NCBI GenBank assembly: GCA_900546365.1
Contig: URCF01000001.1
Location: 208,160-272,159, forward strand
From: an uncultured Porphyromonadaceae bacterium
Lineage (GTDB): Bacteria > Bacteroidota > Bacteroidia > Bacteroidales > Muribaculaceae
Direction: 5' to 3'
Length of the DNA stretch: 64,000 nt
Position 1 is the stretch's first letter. Each line of letters starts with the position of its first letter. Shown here in pieces: positions 51,188 to 59,683 of this stretch. Below the pieces are notes generated by a model that had not been told where the DNA came from, did no database searches, and worked only from the letters and a program-made list of their open reading frames with translations. Made by a program: the position numbers and the translations under genes.

Positions 51188-53176
51188 TCAATCGTTAGAT
51201 ATTTGGGCGTATTGTTTCATTCCGGCCTCAATCCAGTACATGAACTCCGCCACATTTTCATTATATGAATAAGGCTTTGCGAGGGCATTGCCGTTATTGT
51301 CGAGAATCACATAGAACGGCTGGGTCGAGGCTGCAAACTTATGACGCTGCAGGTAGCTCCATTTGTCGCCTATGGTTTCCAGTTTGATTTTCTTGCCGTT
51401 TTCAAGCACGGTGATAGGTTCTGGCAGTGAAGCCTTGTCGTCCACCATCAGCTTGACGAGCACAAAATTTTCCTTGATGAGGGTGCTCACCTCCTGAGTG
51501 TCAAACACCGCTCCCTCCATCTTGCGGCAGTTTACGCAGCCGTAGCCGGAGAAATCTATGATCACCGGTCGGTTGTTGTCGGCCGCGTATCTCATTCCCT
51601 CCTCATAGTCATGGAACTCCTTGAATTGTCCACCTTCGTAGAGGTTGAAATCCTGAGTGTAGAGCGGCGGCACGAATGCGCTTACCCCTTTGAGGGGTGC
51701 GCCCCACAGGCCGGGCACAAGATAGATGGCGAAGCTGAACGATGCCAATGCCAGGAAGAAACGGGGTATCGACACATGGTCAAGGTCGCTGTCATGTGAG
51801 AACTTCAGCTTGCCGAGCAGGTATATGCCGAGCAGTGCGAAGATGACAATCCATAGCGACACAAATACCTCTCTGTCGAGTATCCCCCACCCATAGGCAA
51901 GGTCGGCAACGGACAGGAATTTGAGCGACAGAGCGAGCTCAAGAAAGCCGAGTACCACTTTCACGGAGTTGAGCCAACCGCCCGAGCGGGGCATCTCCTT
52001 GAGCAGCGACGGGAATATGGCGAACAATGTGAACGGAATGGCAAGTGCCAAGGCGAAGGCTCCCATTCCGATGGCCGGACCGCTTATGTTGCCCATGGTG
52101 GCAGCTTCTACAAGCAGAGTGCCGATGATTGGTCCCGTGCATGAGAACGATACGAGTGCCAGTGTGAATGCCATGAAGAAGATGCTGAGCAGGCCGGTGG
52201 TCCTTTCGGCTTTTGAGTCAACGGAGTTGCTCCATCGTGCGGGCAGTTTGATGTCGAACGCTCCGAAAAATGAGATTGCGAACACCACCAGCAGCAGGAA
52301 AAACAGTATGTTGAACAATGCGTTGGTGGCAAGGTCATTGAGCTTCCCGGCTCCGAATATCATGGTTATAGCCAGTCCAAGCACAAGGTATATTACTATG
52401 ATGCCCACACCGTAGATCATGGCATCGCCGATGGCACGTTTGCGATTGGAGCTTCTTTTCAGGAAGAAGCTGACTGTGAGTGGTATCATGGGCCATACGC
52501 AGGGGGTGAGCAAGGCGATGAGGCCGCCGATGAATCCCCATATAAATATGTGCCACCACGAGGACCCGGAGATGTCTGTGATTGTGTCGGGACCTATCTC
52601 AGGATAATCCACCGGTGTCCAAAGCTGGTCGGATGTGATTTGTGTACTGTTGTTTCTGTTGTCTGTTGGCAATGCCACTGCGCTGCTGTCGGAAGCAGCT
52701 GTTTCAGAGGTCGCGATATTGCCGTGGTTGAGGCTGAAGGGCTCTTTTGTGGGAGGAATACAACTTTGGTCGTTGCACCCCTGGTATTCCACATACCCCT
52801 CGATTTTGCATCCGTTTGTGTCGGTGAGTTTGAAATTTCTGCGGAATGATACATCTGCATCCCACCAGCCGAGACGAAGGTGGAATATCATGTCCACCTT
52901 TTCAATCGGAGCGCGGGAGGGTGTGATTTCATCCGTGAATTCCACTCCTGAAACCTCGGAGAACACAAAGCTGGTTGGTCTGGGTCCACCCTCAGGAAGT
53001 TGCAGCGCATACATGTGCCACCCCTTGCTGATTGCGGCGTTGAACTCCACATACCCCTCAGTGTCCGAGGTCATCTGGAGCTGAGAACTCCATTGCACCG
53101 GTTGCACAATCTGAGCATTGAGCGATTGATTCAGCAGTGCTGCGATAGCTATGAAAAAAATATAGATATGCTTCAT
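51188..53176 (-). CDS. dsbD: Thiol:disulfide interchange protein DsbD
   Basis: A 662-residue three-part protein. A signal peptide and N-terminal domain come first (about residues 20-155; GWHMYALQLPEGG, YQGCNDQSCIPPT). A central membrane part of about eight helices follows, holding the conserved Cys pair in LLTPCVWPMIPLTVSFF and VSFSCTGPIIGTLL. A C-terminal thioredoxin domain carries CVNC in IDFSGYGCVNCRKMEGAVFD. It moves electrons from cytosolic thioredoxin to periplasmic substrates. Its start overlaps the stop of the paralog upstream as TAATG. Confidence 0.94.
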   Translation of the reverse strand: MKHIYIFFIAIAALLNQSLNAQIVQPVQWSSQLQMTSDTEGYVEFNAAISKGWHMYALQLPEGGPRPTSFVFSEVSGVEFTDEITPSRAPIEKVDMIFHLRLGWWDADVSFRRNFKLTDTNGCKIEGYVEYQGCNDQSCIPPTKEPFSLNHGNIATSETAASDSSAVALPTDNRNNSTQITSDQLWTPVDYPEIGPDTITDISGSSWWHIFIWGFIGGLIALLTPCVWPMIPLTVSFFLKRSSNRKRAIGDAMIYGVGIIVIYLVLGLAITMIFGAGKLNDLATNALFNILFFLLLVVFAISFFGAFDIKLPARWSNSVDSKAERTTGLLSIFFMAFTLALVSFSCTGPIIGTLLVEAATMGNISGPAIGMGAFALALAIPFTLFAIFPSLLKEMPRSGGWLNSVKVVLGFLELALSLKFLSVADLAYGWGILDREVFVSLWIVIFALLGIYLLGKLKFSHDSDLDHVSIPRFFLALASFSFAIYLVPGLWGAPLKGVSAFVPPLYTQDFNLYEGGQFKEFHDYEEGMRYAADNNRPVIIDFSGYGCVNCRKMEGAVFDTQEVSTLIKENFVLVKLMVDDKASLPEPITVLENGKKIKLETIGDKWSYLQRHKFAASTQPFYVILDNNGNALAKPYSYNENVAEFMYWIEAGMKQYAQISND

Positions 53177-53646
53177 TATTTCTTGATATGTATAGGCTTG
53201 GTTAAAGTTTTAGTGGTCGGTGGTGCGCATGTTTCATCGTTGCACCCCATATAGTTGACAGTGACAGAGATCTGTGCATCGGCGGGGTTTGTCACACGGA
53301 ATTTTCTGCGGAAAGTCACATCGGTGTCCCACCAGTTCAGATCAAGATTGAAAATGGCATCATGCACCTTTTTAGGAGCTTGGCTGACAGTGAGGTCGCT
53401 GATAAATTCCACGCCTTTGCTTCCGGCAAAATTGAATGTTGTGGGTTTGGGACCGCCCTTGGGCAGTGTGGTGCCGTACAGATGCCATCCGGGAGTGATT
53501 ATGGCTTTGATAGTGGCAACGCCTTCTGTTTCGGAGGTCATCTTCACCGACATGCGCCATGATGCAGGCGAGGCACTGTTTTGAGCAGTGGCCGACAGGC
53601 AGATTGTGGTTATGAACAGCAGCAGTATTATTTTAATTCTGGTCAT
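53176..53646 (-). CDS. Stand-alone DsbD N-terminal-domain protein, secreted
   Basis: A 156-residue protein with signal peptide MTRIKIILLLFITTICLSATAQ. The mature part aligns by eye with the N-terminal domain of the next gene: TPGWHLYGTTLPKGGPKPTTF, LNWWDTDVTFRRKF, YMGCNDETCAPPT. The two Cys in GCNDETCAPP match the reactive pair of DsbD alpha-type domains. It probably accepts electrons from DsbD or extends its range. ATG at 53646 was chosen because the -7 element at 53678-53685 is too close to the earlier ATGs at 53673 and 53664; both remain possible. Confidence 0.85.
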   Translation of the reverse strand: MTRIKIILLLFITTICLSATAQNSASPASWRMSVKMTSETEGVATIKAIITPGWHLYGTTLPKGGPKPTTFNFAGSKGVEFISDLTVSQAPKKVHDAIFNLDLNWWDTDVTFRRKFRVTNPADAQISVTVNYMGCNDETCAPPTTKTLTKPIHIKK

Positions 53647-53677
53647 GTTAAGAGAACGTTTCATGAGTTTCATAATG

Positions 53678-53685
53678 CAAAGGTA
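53678..53685 (-). promoter_or_regulatory. -7 element for the dsb-topB-GH27 operon
   Basis: Minus strand TACCTTTG (53685-53678), upstream of the first gene of the eight-gene run. No -33 TTG. Confidence 0.5.
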
Positions 53686-53822
53686 GTGATTTTACGTGTG
53701 ATATTCTCCCGCCTTTGTGTTTTTTAAGAAATCTGCGTCAATCGTGCCTTTTGTGAGGGTTTGATTCTCAGTGAAGTAAGTTAGTTGTGGCCGAAAAGTT
53801 ATCAAAATTGGATTTATTTTAT

Positions 53823-53830
53823 TATCTTTG
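53823..53830 (+). promoter_or_regulatory. -7 element for glycogen synthase gene
   Basis: TATCTTTG, 35 nt upstream of the ATG at 53866. Confidence 0.5.
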
Positions 53831-53865
53831 CCCCATAATTTCACCCATAATATGCGTATTTAAGC

Positions 53866-54684
53866 ATGAATCAACGTAAGGTATTATTTATTTCGCAGGA
53901 AATCGCCCCATATACAGCCGATACTAAAGAGGCTCTTGCCGGCAGAAAAATCCCTCAGGGAATCCAGGAAAAAGGATTTGAAGTTCGCACATTTATGCCT
54001 AAATACGGTTCCATTAACGAACGCCGCAACCAGCTTCACGAGGTGATAAGGCTCAGTGGCATGAATGTCATCATCGATGACACCGACCATCCCCTTATTA
54101 TTAAGGTGGCTACTCTCCAGCCCACCCGTATGCAGGTGTATTTTATTGACAATGATGACTACTTCCATCACGGGCCGAGCAAAGACCTTGAAATCCACAG
54201 CTCCACCGCCGACAATGATGAGCGCATGATGTTCTATGTGCATGGAGTGATTGAAACTGTCAAGAAACTGCGCTGGGAGCCCGCTGTGATTCATTGCATG
54301 GGTTGGATTTCGTCGCTCGTGCCTCTGTACATTAAAAAGATGTATCAGGACGAGCCGTTGTTTGCCAATACCAAGGTGATTTACACTCTTGACGGCGATA
54401 AATTTGACTATACCCTTGATCCGAGATTTGTAGAAAAACTCACCTCCGGCCCATTCAGAGCTGAGGATGTCGAGGTTTTGGGTAGCGAGCCTGTTGATTT
54501 CGTAACCCTTAATAAGATTGCCATGCAGTATGCCGACGCCATCGTGCAGTCCGATGACACTGTGTCGCAGGAATTGATAGATATGGCTGCCGCCAGCGGT
54601 AAGCCATTCATGCCATTCACCTCCCACGATACCATTGCGGCTGACATCGCCGACTTCTATGGTTCGCTTATCGGAGAGAATTGA
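53866..54684 (+). CDS. Short glycogen/starch synthase (GT5 N-terminal domain only)
   Basis: A 272-residue protein matching only the N-terminal half of GT5 glycogen synthase: VLFISQEIAPYTADTKEALAGRKIPQG, then VYFIDNDDYF and PAVIHCMGWISSLVPLYIKK. It lacks the C-terminal nucleotide-binding half (no E-x7-E retaining-GT motif) and the expected KTGGL loop is replaced. It ends cleanly, and the same short form is widespread in Bacteroidetes as glycogen/starch synthase, so this is not a local truncation. Catalysis by itself is doubtful. Followed by the DUF4270 lipoprotein gene after 18 nt. Confidence 0.8.
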   Translation: MNQRKVLFISQEIAPYTADTKEALAGRKIPQGIQEKGFEVRTFMPKYGSINERRNQLHEVIRLSGMNVIIDDTDHPLIIKVATLQPTRMQVYFIDNDDYFHHGPSKDLEIHSSTADNDERMMFYVHGVIETVKKLRWEPAVIHCMGWISSLVPLYIKKMYQDEPLFANTKVIYTLDGDKFDYTLDPRFVEKLTSGPFRAEDVEVLGSEPVDFVTLNKIAMQYADAIVQSDDTVSQELIDMAAASGKPFMPFTSHDTIAADIADFYGSLIGEN

Positions 54685-54702
54685 TTTTTTTTGAAAGCAG
54701 CT

Positions 54703-56091
54703 ATGAGCTTGAATAAATATTTTCTTATTGGTGCCGGAATATCATTGTTGATTGCCGGTACTTCCTGTCAGGATGAAACATCCGAGGTTGGAAGCTCGCT
54801 TGTGAGCGATGAGTCGGAAGTGATTATTGATTCTCTGTTCACTGTCACAGGTCATTCCGAGCCCAACAGTTCAATTTTGTCACGCACCACCATGCAGCTG
54901 CTTGGCAGCATCAATGCGCAGGAGTATGGACAGTTCACATCAGGCTTTGTAACCCAGTTCATGCCCGCGCAGAATATCGAGACCTCCGGAGTGTCGGTCA
55001 ACGACATCGACTCGGTAAAGCTGGTGATGTACATTCGTCCCGGCGGATTCACCGGTGATTCCATTGTGCCGATGGGGCTGACTGTGTATAAACTCAATCA
55101 GCAACTCCCCTCCTCTATCACCAGCGAGTTTGACCCCGATGGGTATTATGACAATCAGCCTTGGGCTTCAGCCATGTATTCGGCCAACGCGCTCCACAAC
55201 GATTCGATAGCCAACCTGGCGTTCCGCACCGTTTCCGTGGATCTCCCCCGCTCATTCGGTCAGGAATTGTACACTGAATATGTGTCCAATCCCACCACAT
55301 TCACATCTCCGCAGTTGTTCTCCCGCTTCTTCCCCGGAGTGTATGTCAAGAGCACTTTTGGTTCCGGTCGTGTGATGAATATTGTTGACACCCGTATCAA
55401 TCTGCATTTCACTCGCCACGAAACAATTGGCTCCGGCTCATCCGCTCGCGATACTGCCTATCATTTTGTAAGGTCATATCTCGCGGTTACTCCCGAAATC
55501 ATCACTGACAATTTGATTGACTATAACATCAGTCCCCAGCTTCAGGCGCGTATCAGCAATGGTGAATCCATCCTCGTGGCCCCCGCCGGAACGGAAGTGA
55601 AAATGAATTTCCCTGTCAAGGATCTGTTGGCATCGTTCCGTTCGCAAGGTCAGGGCACTGCTGTGCTCAACACAGTTTCGCTGTCCGTGCCTGTGGAAAC
55701 CATACAGAACAGCTTCGGTATCGAGCCGCCCGCAAATGTGCTGTTTGTGCTGAGCAAGGATAAGGATAAATTCTTTGCCAACAACAAAATCAGCGATGAC
55801 AAAACATCTTTTTTGGCCTCTTATAGCAAAACGGATGGGTCGTACAATATCCCTGATATGCGCAACTATATCCTTTCGCTACTTGACAAGGAGACTATCA
55901 CTGCCGATGATTACACATTCACTATCACCGCGGTAGATGTTGTCACCGAAACCTCATCAAGCGGCTACTACTACGAACAGTCCTATATCACAGGTATCAA
56001 TCCGTATGTCAGTATCCCGGCAATGGCCAACCTGCGATTCGACAAGGCAAAAATTAAGATGACATTTAGCAAGCAATCTGTAAATTATTAG
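54703..56091 (+). CDS. DUF4270 family lipoprotein
   Basis: A 462-residue protein from ATG at 54703. Signal MSLNKYFLIGAGISLLIAGTSC with lipobox GTSC, then QDETSEVGSSLVSDESEVIIDS, the usual DUF4270 start. The rest is beta-rich (VNDIDSVKLVMYIRPGGFTGDS, YLAVTPEIITD) and ends near the middle of a beta sheet, as in the family. Function unknown, cell-surface location likely. In many Bacteroidetes DUF4270 genes follow the short starch synthase, as here. The next -7 element begins right after the stop. Confidence 0.88.
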   Translation: MSLNKYFLIGAGISLLIAGTSCQDETSEVGSSLVSDESEVIIDSLFTVTGHSEPNSSILSRTTMQLLGSINAQEYGQFTSGFVTQFMPAQNIETSGVSVNDIDSVKLVMYIRPGGFTGDSIVPMGLTVYKLNQQLPSSITSEFDPDGYYDNQPWASAMYSANALHNDSIANLAFRTVSVDLPRSFGQELYTEYVSNPTTFTSPQLFSRFFPGVYVKSTFGSGRVMNIVDTRINLHFTRHETIGSGSSARDTAYHFVRSYLAVTPEIITDNLIDYNISPQLQARISNGESILVAPAGTEVKMNFPVKDLLASFRSQGQGTAVLNTVSLSVPVETIQNSFGIEPPANVLFVLSKDKDKFFANNKISDDKTSFLASYSKTDGSYNIPDMRNYILSLLDKETITADDYTFTITAVDVVTETSSSGYYYEQSYITGINPYVSIPAMANLRFDKAKIKMTFSKQSVNY

Positions 56092-56099
56092 TAACTTTG
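56092..56099 (+). promoter_or_regulatory. -7 element for tRNA-Thr
   Basis: TAACTTTG starts on the base after the DUF4270 stop codon, 14 nt before the tRNA. Confidence 0.5.
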
Positions 56100-56113
56100 C
56101 AGTCAGCTTTTCG

Positions 56114-56187
56114 GCCGCAATAGCTCAGTTGGTTAGAGCATCTCATTCGTAACGAGAAGGTCGTGGGTTCGAGTCCCACTCGCGGCT
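56114..56187 (+). tRNA. tRNA-Thr (CGT)
   Basis: Cloverleaf: acceptor GCCGCAA/TCGCGGC, D stem GCTC/GAGC, anticodon stem TCTCA/CGAGA with loop TTCGTAA (anticodon CGT), T stem GTGGG/CCCAC with TTCGAGT. Two A-C mismatches occur, at 6-67 and 31-39. CCA is not encoded. Confidence 0.88.
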
Positions 56188-56354
56188 CTGAATGTTTTGA
56201 GCTTCAGCAGATAATGATTCTACTGAAGCTCAAACTATATTTATGTGGAATTAAACCGGCTCCCAAACATTTTGTTTTTGAGTCAAATCATCTCACGGAG
56301 ATCTTACTATTTCCGGACGGATGCAACAATTCATTGATTTTGCAAAATACCATA

Positions 56355-57263
56355 TCAGTTGCTGGAGAAATATGAGCGGTATTCAACCGGAGTTTTTCCC
56401 ACCACTTTTTTGAAAAGCCGCGAGAAATGGGCCGGATATTGAAATCCGAGCTTGTATGCTATTTCCGAAATGCTCAGGAGCGGATTCATCAATTGCTCCT
56501 TGGCAAGCTCCATCAGATGGTGCTGTATGTGCTCGATTGGCGAATGTCCGGTTTCTTTCTTTACCAAGTCGCTGAAATACTTTGGTGAAAGGCACAATTC
56601 TCCGGCACACCATGCCACACTTGGGGTACCCTCCTGCAGTTGGCGTTCCTCGGCGTAATAATTATGGAGCAGGTTTTCAAAGCGGGTGAGAATATCGGAG
56701 TTGACAACTTCGCGGGTGATGAACTGACGCTCGTAGAACCGCAGGCAATAATCAAGAAGCAGCTCAATGTTGGTGGTGATTAAGCGGCGGCTCAATCGGT
56801 CAATACTGTGATTGAGTTCGGTGCTGATTTTTTGCAGGCAGTCAATGAATATGTCCCGCTCCTTCTGCGACAGGTGCAAAGCCTCATTCACTGCGTAGGA
56901 GAAAAATGTGTACTCCTTTAAGTGTGATGCCAATGCAGTGCCCCGTATGAGGTCGGGGTGGAAGCATAGTGCCCACCCTTTGGGCTGAAACACCTCTCCG
57001 TTATCTTCCACTCCAATCACTTGCCCGGGGGCTATGCACACCACTGTGCCCTCCTGATAGTCGTAGGACTGGCATCCATAGATGAGGTTGCCGCATTTCA
57101 CCTCTTTCAGAAACACAACGTAGAAACTGAAAGTGTGGCGCGCATGACGCATCGGTTTGGCATCCTCCAGATTGATCACGCTGACAAGGGGGTGAACTGT
57201 TTCCACTCCGAGTATATCGTTGTACTCGGAGATGCTGTTTATGTTCAACGGTTTTTCCTGCAT
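56355..57263 (-). CDS. AraC-family transcriptional regulator
   Basis: A 302-residue protein. Residues about 30-160 form an AraC-type cupin sensing domain (SFYVVFLKEVKCGNLIYG, VVCIAPGQVIGVED). The C-terminal 100 residues hold two helix-turn-helix units: LCLSPKYFSDLVKKETGHSP and ISEIAYKLGFQYPAHFSRLFKKVVGKTPVEYR. It is divergent from the carboxymuconolactone decarboxylase/cupin gene, which is the likely target. Own -7 element upstream. Confidence 0.92.
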   Translation of the reverse strand: MQEKPLNINSISEYNDILGVETVHPLVSVINLEDAKPMRHARHTFSFYVVFLKEVKCGNLIYGCQSYDYQEGTVVCIAPGQVIGVEDNGEVFQPKGWALCFHPDLIRGTALASHLKEYTFFSYAVNEALHLSQKERDIFIDCLQKISTELNHSIDRLSRRLITTNIELLLDYCLRFYERQFITREVVNSDILTRFENLLHNYYAEERQLQEGTPSVAWCAGELCLSPKYFSDLVKKETGHSPIEHIQHHLMELAKEQLMNPLLSISEIAYKLGFQYPAHFSRLFKKVVGKTPVEYRSYFSSN

Positions 57264-57285
57264 GGCCTTTAATTTTTATTCACCG

Positions 57286-57293
57286 CAAATATA
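57286..57293 (-). promoter_or_regulatory. -7 element for araC-type regulator
   Basis: Minus strand TATATTTG, 22 nt before the ATG at 57263. Confidence 0.45.
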
Positions 57294-57391
57294 AGTCTTT
57301 TACGGTATATGATTAGCCATATATTTGTGGAATATGAAATTAGGTCAATAAAAACCGGAATTTGTATAAACGGTATGTTTTGATTATGGTG

Positions 57392-57399
57392 TAATTTTG
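57392..57399 (+). promoter_or_regulatory. -7 element for CMD-cupin gene
   Basis: TAATTTTG, 66 nt upstream of the ATG at 57466, with no -33 TTG at proper spacing, as expected for an activator-dependent promoter. Confidence 0.45.
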
Positions 57400-57465
57400 T
57401 AGCACGGCTTAGGGCAATCGTGAGCAAGCACGCATATCTGTTAATTATTGAATTGAAATACTGAA

Positions 57466-58308
57466 ATGAAGAAATATATTTTGTCAACAATTATAATTGG
57501 TTGTTCAATCATGGCAAATGCAGAAAACCCAACAAGATTAACCGCTGATGAGGTCAATCCTAATCAGACAGCCGGACGCGTACAGCTTGGTGAGTTCGCG
57601 CCTAAATTCGCTGAACTTAATGATGATGTTCTTTTCGGTGAGGTATGGAGTCGTACAAATAAGCTATCAAAGCATGACCGTAGCATAGTTACCGTCACTG
57701 CCCTCGTTAGCAGTGGTATTATTGACCAGTCGCTCGGCTTTCATCTTCAGGAGGCAAAGAAAAACGGTGTGACCCGGACTGAAATATGCGAGGTGCTGAC
57801 CCAAGTGGCTTTCTATGCCGGATGGCCCAAGGCGTGGGGAGCGTTCCGTCAGGCTGTGGAAGTATGGAAAGACTCAACCGATGCCGCTGATGCGAAAGAA
57901 AAATTTGAGCAGGAGTCAATATTCCCCATTGGAGAGCCCAACACGGCTTACGCCCAATATTTCATCGGCAACAGTTATCTTGCTCCGCTTTCCACCGAAC
58001 AGGTCAATTTTTCAAACGTGACATTTGAGCCTCGTTGCCGCAACAACTGGCACATCCATCATGCCACAAAAGGCGGAGGTCAGTTGCTTGTTGGCGTCGC
58101 CGGACGCGGCTGGTATCAGGAAGAAGGAAAACCTGCTGTCGAGATACTCCCCGGCACTGTAATCCACATCCCGGCAAATGTAAAACACTGGCATGGGGCA
58201 GCCTCCGACAGTTGGTTCTCTCATCTCGCTTTTGGAGTTCCGGGAGAAGAGACCACTACAGAATGGCTTGAACCTGTTGTCGATGGAGAATATGACAAAC
58301 TGAGGTGA
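57466..58308 (+). CDS. Exported carboxymuconolactone decarboxylase-like / cupin fusion
   Basis: A 280-residue protein with signal peptide MKKYILSTIIIGCSIMANA. Residues about 40-135 are a CMD/AhpD-like domain (FGEVWSRTNKLSKHDRSIVTVTALVSSG, then EICEVLTQVAFYAGWPKAWGAFR). There is no CxxC, so it is not an AhpD peroxidase. Residues about 165-265 are a cupin with WHIHHATKGGGQLLVGVAGRGWYQEEG and GTVIHIPANVKHWHGA, including His metal ligands. The signal peptide is unusual for this normally cytosolic family. Divergent from the AraC regulator, probably its target. Confidence 0.87.
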   Translation: MKKYILSTIIIGCSIMANAENPTRLTADEVNPNQTAGRVQLGEFAPKFAELNDDVLFGEVWSRTNKLSKHDRSIVTVTALVSSGIIDQSLGFHLQEAKKNGVTRTEICEVLTQVAFYAGWPKAWGAFRQAVEVWKDSTDAADAKEKFEQESIFPIGEPNTAYAQYFIGNSYLAPLSTEQVNFSNVTFEPRCRNNWHIHHATKGGGQLLVGVAGRGWYQEEGKPAVEILPGTVIHIPANVKHWHGAASDSWFSHLAFGVPGEETTTEWLEPVVDGEYDKLR

Positions 58309-58343
58309 ATACCTTCGGAGGGTGGATTATTGCCAATTAAGAA

Positions 58344-58682
58344 TCAGAGATAATCATCCCTATGGGGTGTGAACACATCGACTACTTCTCCTCCCTCTAT
58401 CACTTCAAACGAGTGAGGCGTATTTCCGGGAATAGCGTATGTGTCACCGGGATGCATTATCACATCAATCTTTTCTTCGCAGTCCACAATTAAGTGATAT
58501 GCCCCGGAAATCACATATCCGCACTGTTCGTGTGGATGGGTGTGAAGAGTGGCAAAGTCTCCCCTGACATAGTTCATTTTTGTCACCATTGATCTCTCTC
58601 CAACTGCCAGCGAGTCAAGATTGACACCCTTGAATGTCTTTTTAATGGCATCTTCACGCCGTACAAATATTTTTCTATTCAT
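58344..58682 (-). CDS. Cupin domain protein
   Basis: A 112-residue single-domain cupin: GDFATLHTHPHEQCGYVISGAYHLIVD carries the first-motif His and Glu/Gln, GDTYAIPGNTPHSFEVIEGGEVVDVFTP the second. The N-terminus (RREDAIKKTFKGVNLDSL) is like small Bacteroidetes cupins that bind metals or sugars. Substrate unknown. It follows the MarR-GNAT gene by 13 nt as a two-gene operon. Confidence 0.85.
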   Translation of the reverse strand: MNRKIFVRREDAIKKTFKGVNLDSLAVGERSMVTKMNYVRGDFATLHTHPHEQCGYVISGAYHLIVDCEEKIDVIMHPGDTYAIPGNTPHSFEVIEGGEVVDVFTPHRDDYL

Positions 58683-58695
58683 GCTTTGTGATTGT

Positions 58696-59649
58696 TTAGA
58701 GTGTCAATTCCATCTGTATATCTCCACGAGCGTATGCCGGATGGTATTCGGGCAATTCTCTGAATCCGAGTTTACGATAGAGGGCTATCGCCGGTTTTAG
58801 TCTGGTATTGCTTTCAAGAAACAGCATTTCTCCGCCCAATTCACGCGCTTTTCTAATAACGGCATCGCATAGTCGGCGGCCTACGCCTTTTCGCTGTATG
58901 GAATTGTTGACCGCAAGTTTTGCCAGCTCAAAATCGTAGCGGGATTCTTTCGGCATGGGACACAGGGCACATACACCAACTGGAAATCCATTGTATAAGG
59001 CTACGAATATATGGCCACCTTTTTCAAGGATATGCTTTTCCGGATTTTCCAATACCTTAATGTCATGGGGCTCAAGTTCCCAATATAATTCAATCCAGTT
59101 GCGGTTGAGCTCATAGAAAGCCTGTTTGTATTGAGGCCGGTATTCTATAATCTCAACTTCTGAATGCTCGCGTTGTTCCTTAATCTCTCTTACCCGGTCG
59201 AAAATGGATTTGCGCCCGAGAGCTTTCTCCCAATCGGCGATGGCTGCCCATAGGTCATTGTCACATTCCGATGAAATCTGTTCAACTGCACGCTCAACAT
59301 CACGGAGCTGGGCAATAAGTTCTTGTGAAAGCCTCTTTCCACACTCGGAGAGCGTTATCAGTGTGCATCGGCGGTCAGCTTTGTCATCCACCTCGGTTAT
59401 AAGTTCTGCTTTCATCATCTCCTTTACGATTGTGCTGACCGATGGGTGGGATTGCCCTATTTCTCGCGCAATGGCAGTGACACTCTTAGGTTGTTCGTCT
59501 GTGAGTGAGTAAAAAACAGGAAACCATTTGGGCTTTATGTCAATGCCATAAAGTCCGTAGATGCTTGCGGCATCGCGTGTAAGCGTTTCTGTCAAGACTC
59601 GCAGCCTACTGCCGATTGCCATTTTCCCTGTGCGTTCAAAGAAATCCAT
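58696..59649 (-). CDS. MarR-type regulator fused to a GNAT acetyltransferase
   Basis: A 317-residue fusion. Residues about 1-150 form a MarR winged-helix domain (KSVTAIAREIGQSHPSVSTIVKEMMKAELITEVDDKADRRCTLI). Residues about 165-317 form a GNAT domain with the acetyl-CoA loop NSIQRKGVGRRLCDAVI and ELGGEMLFLESNTRLKPAIALYRKLGF. Fusions of this type are known; targets are unknown. A perfect palindrome lies at the presumed transcription start, fitting autoregulation. First gene of an operon with the cupin. Confidence 0.92.
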   Translation of the reverse strand: MDFFERTGKMAIGSRLRVLTETLTRDAASIYGLYGIDIKPKWFPVFYSLTDEQPKSVTAIAREIGQSHPSVSTIVKEMMKAELITEVDDKADRRCTLITLSECGKRLSQELIAQLRDVERAVEQISSECDNDLWAAIADWEKALGRKSIFDRVREIKEQREHSEVEIIEYRPQYKQAFYELNRNWIELYWELEPHDIKVLENPEKHILEKGGHIFVALYNGFPVGVCALCPMPKESRYDFELAKLAVNNSIQRKGVGRRLCDAVIRKARELGGEMLFLESNTRLKPAIALYRKLGFRELPEYHPAYARGDIQMELTL

Positions 59650-59669
59650 ATATGTATCGTATTTAATTT

Positions 59670-59683
59670 CGTAATTGATTACG
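59670..59683. promoter_or_regulatory. Palindromic operator candidate for MarR-GNAT
   Basis: CGTAAT-TG-ATTACG is a perfect 6-bp inverted repeat with a 2-nt centre. It abuts the -7 element at 59684-59691 and covers the expected transcription start, 20 nt upstream of the ATG. Confidence 0.6.
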
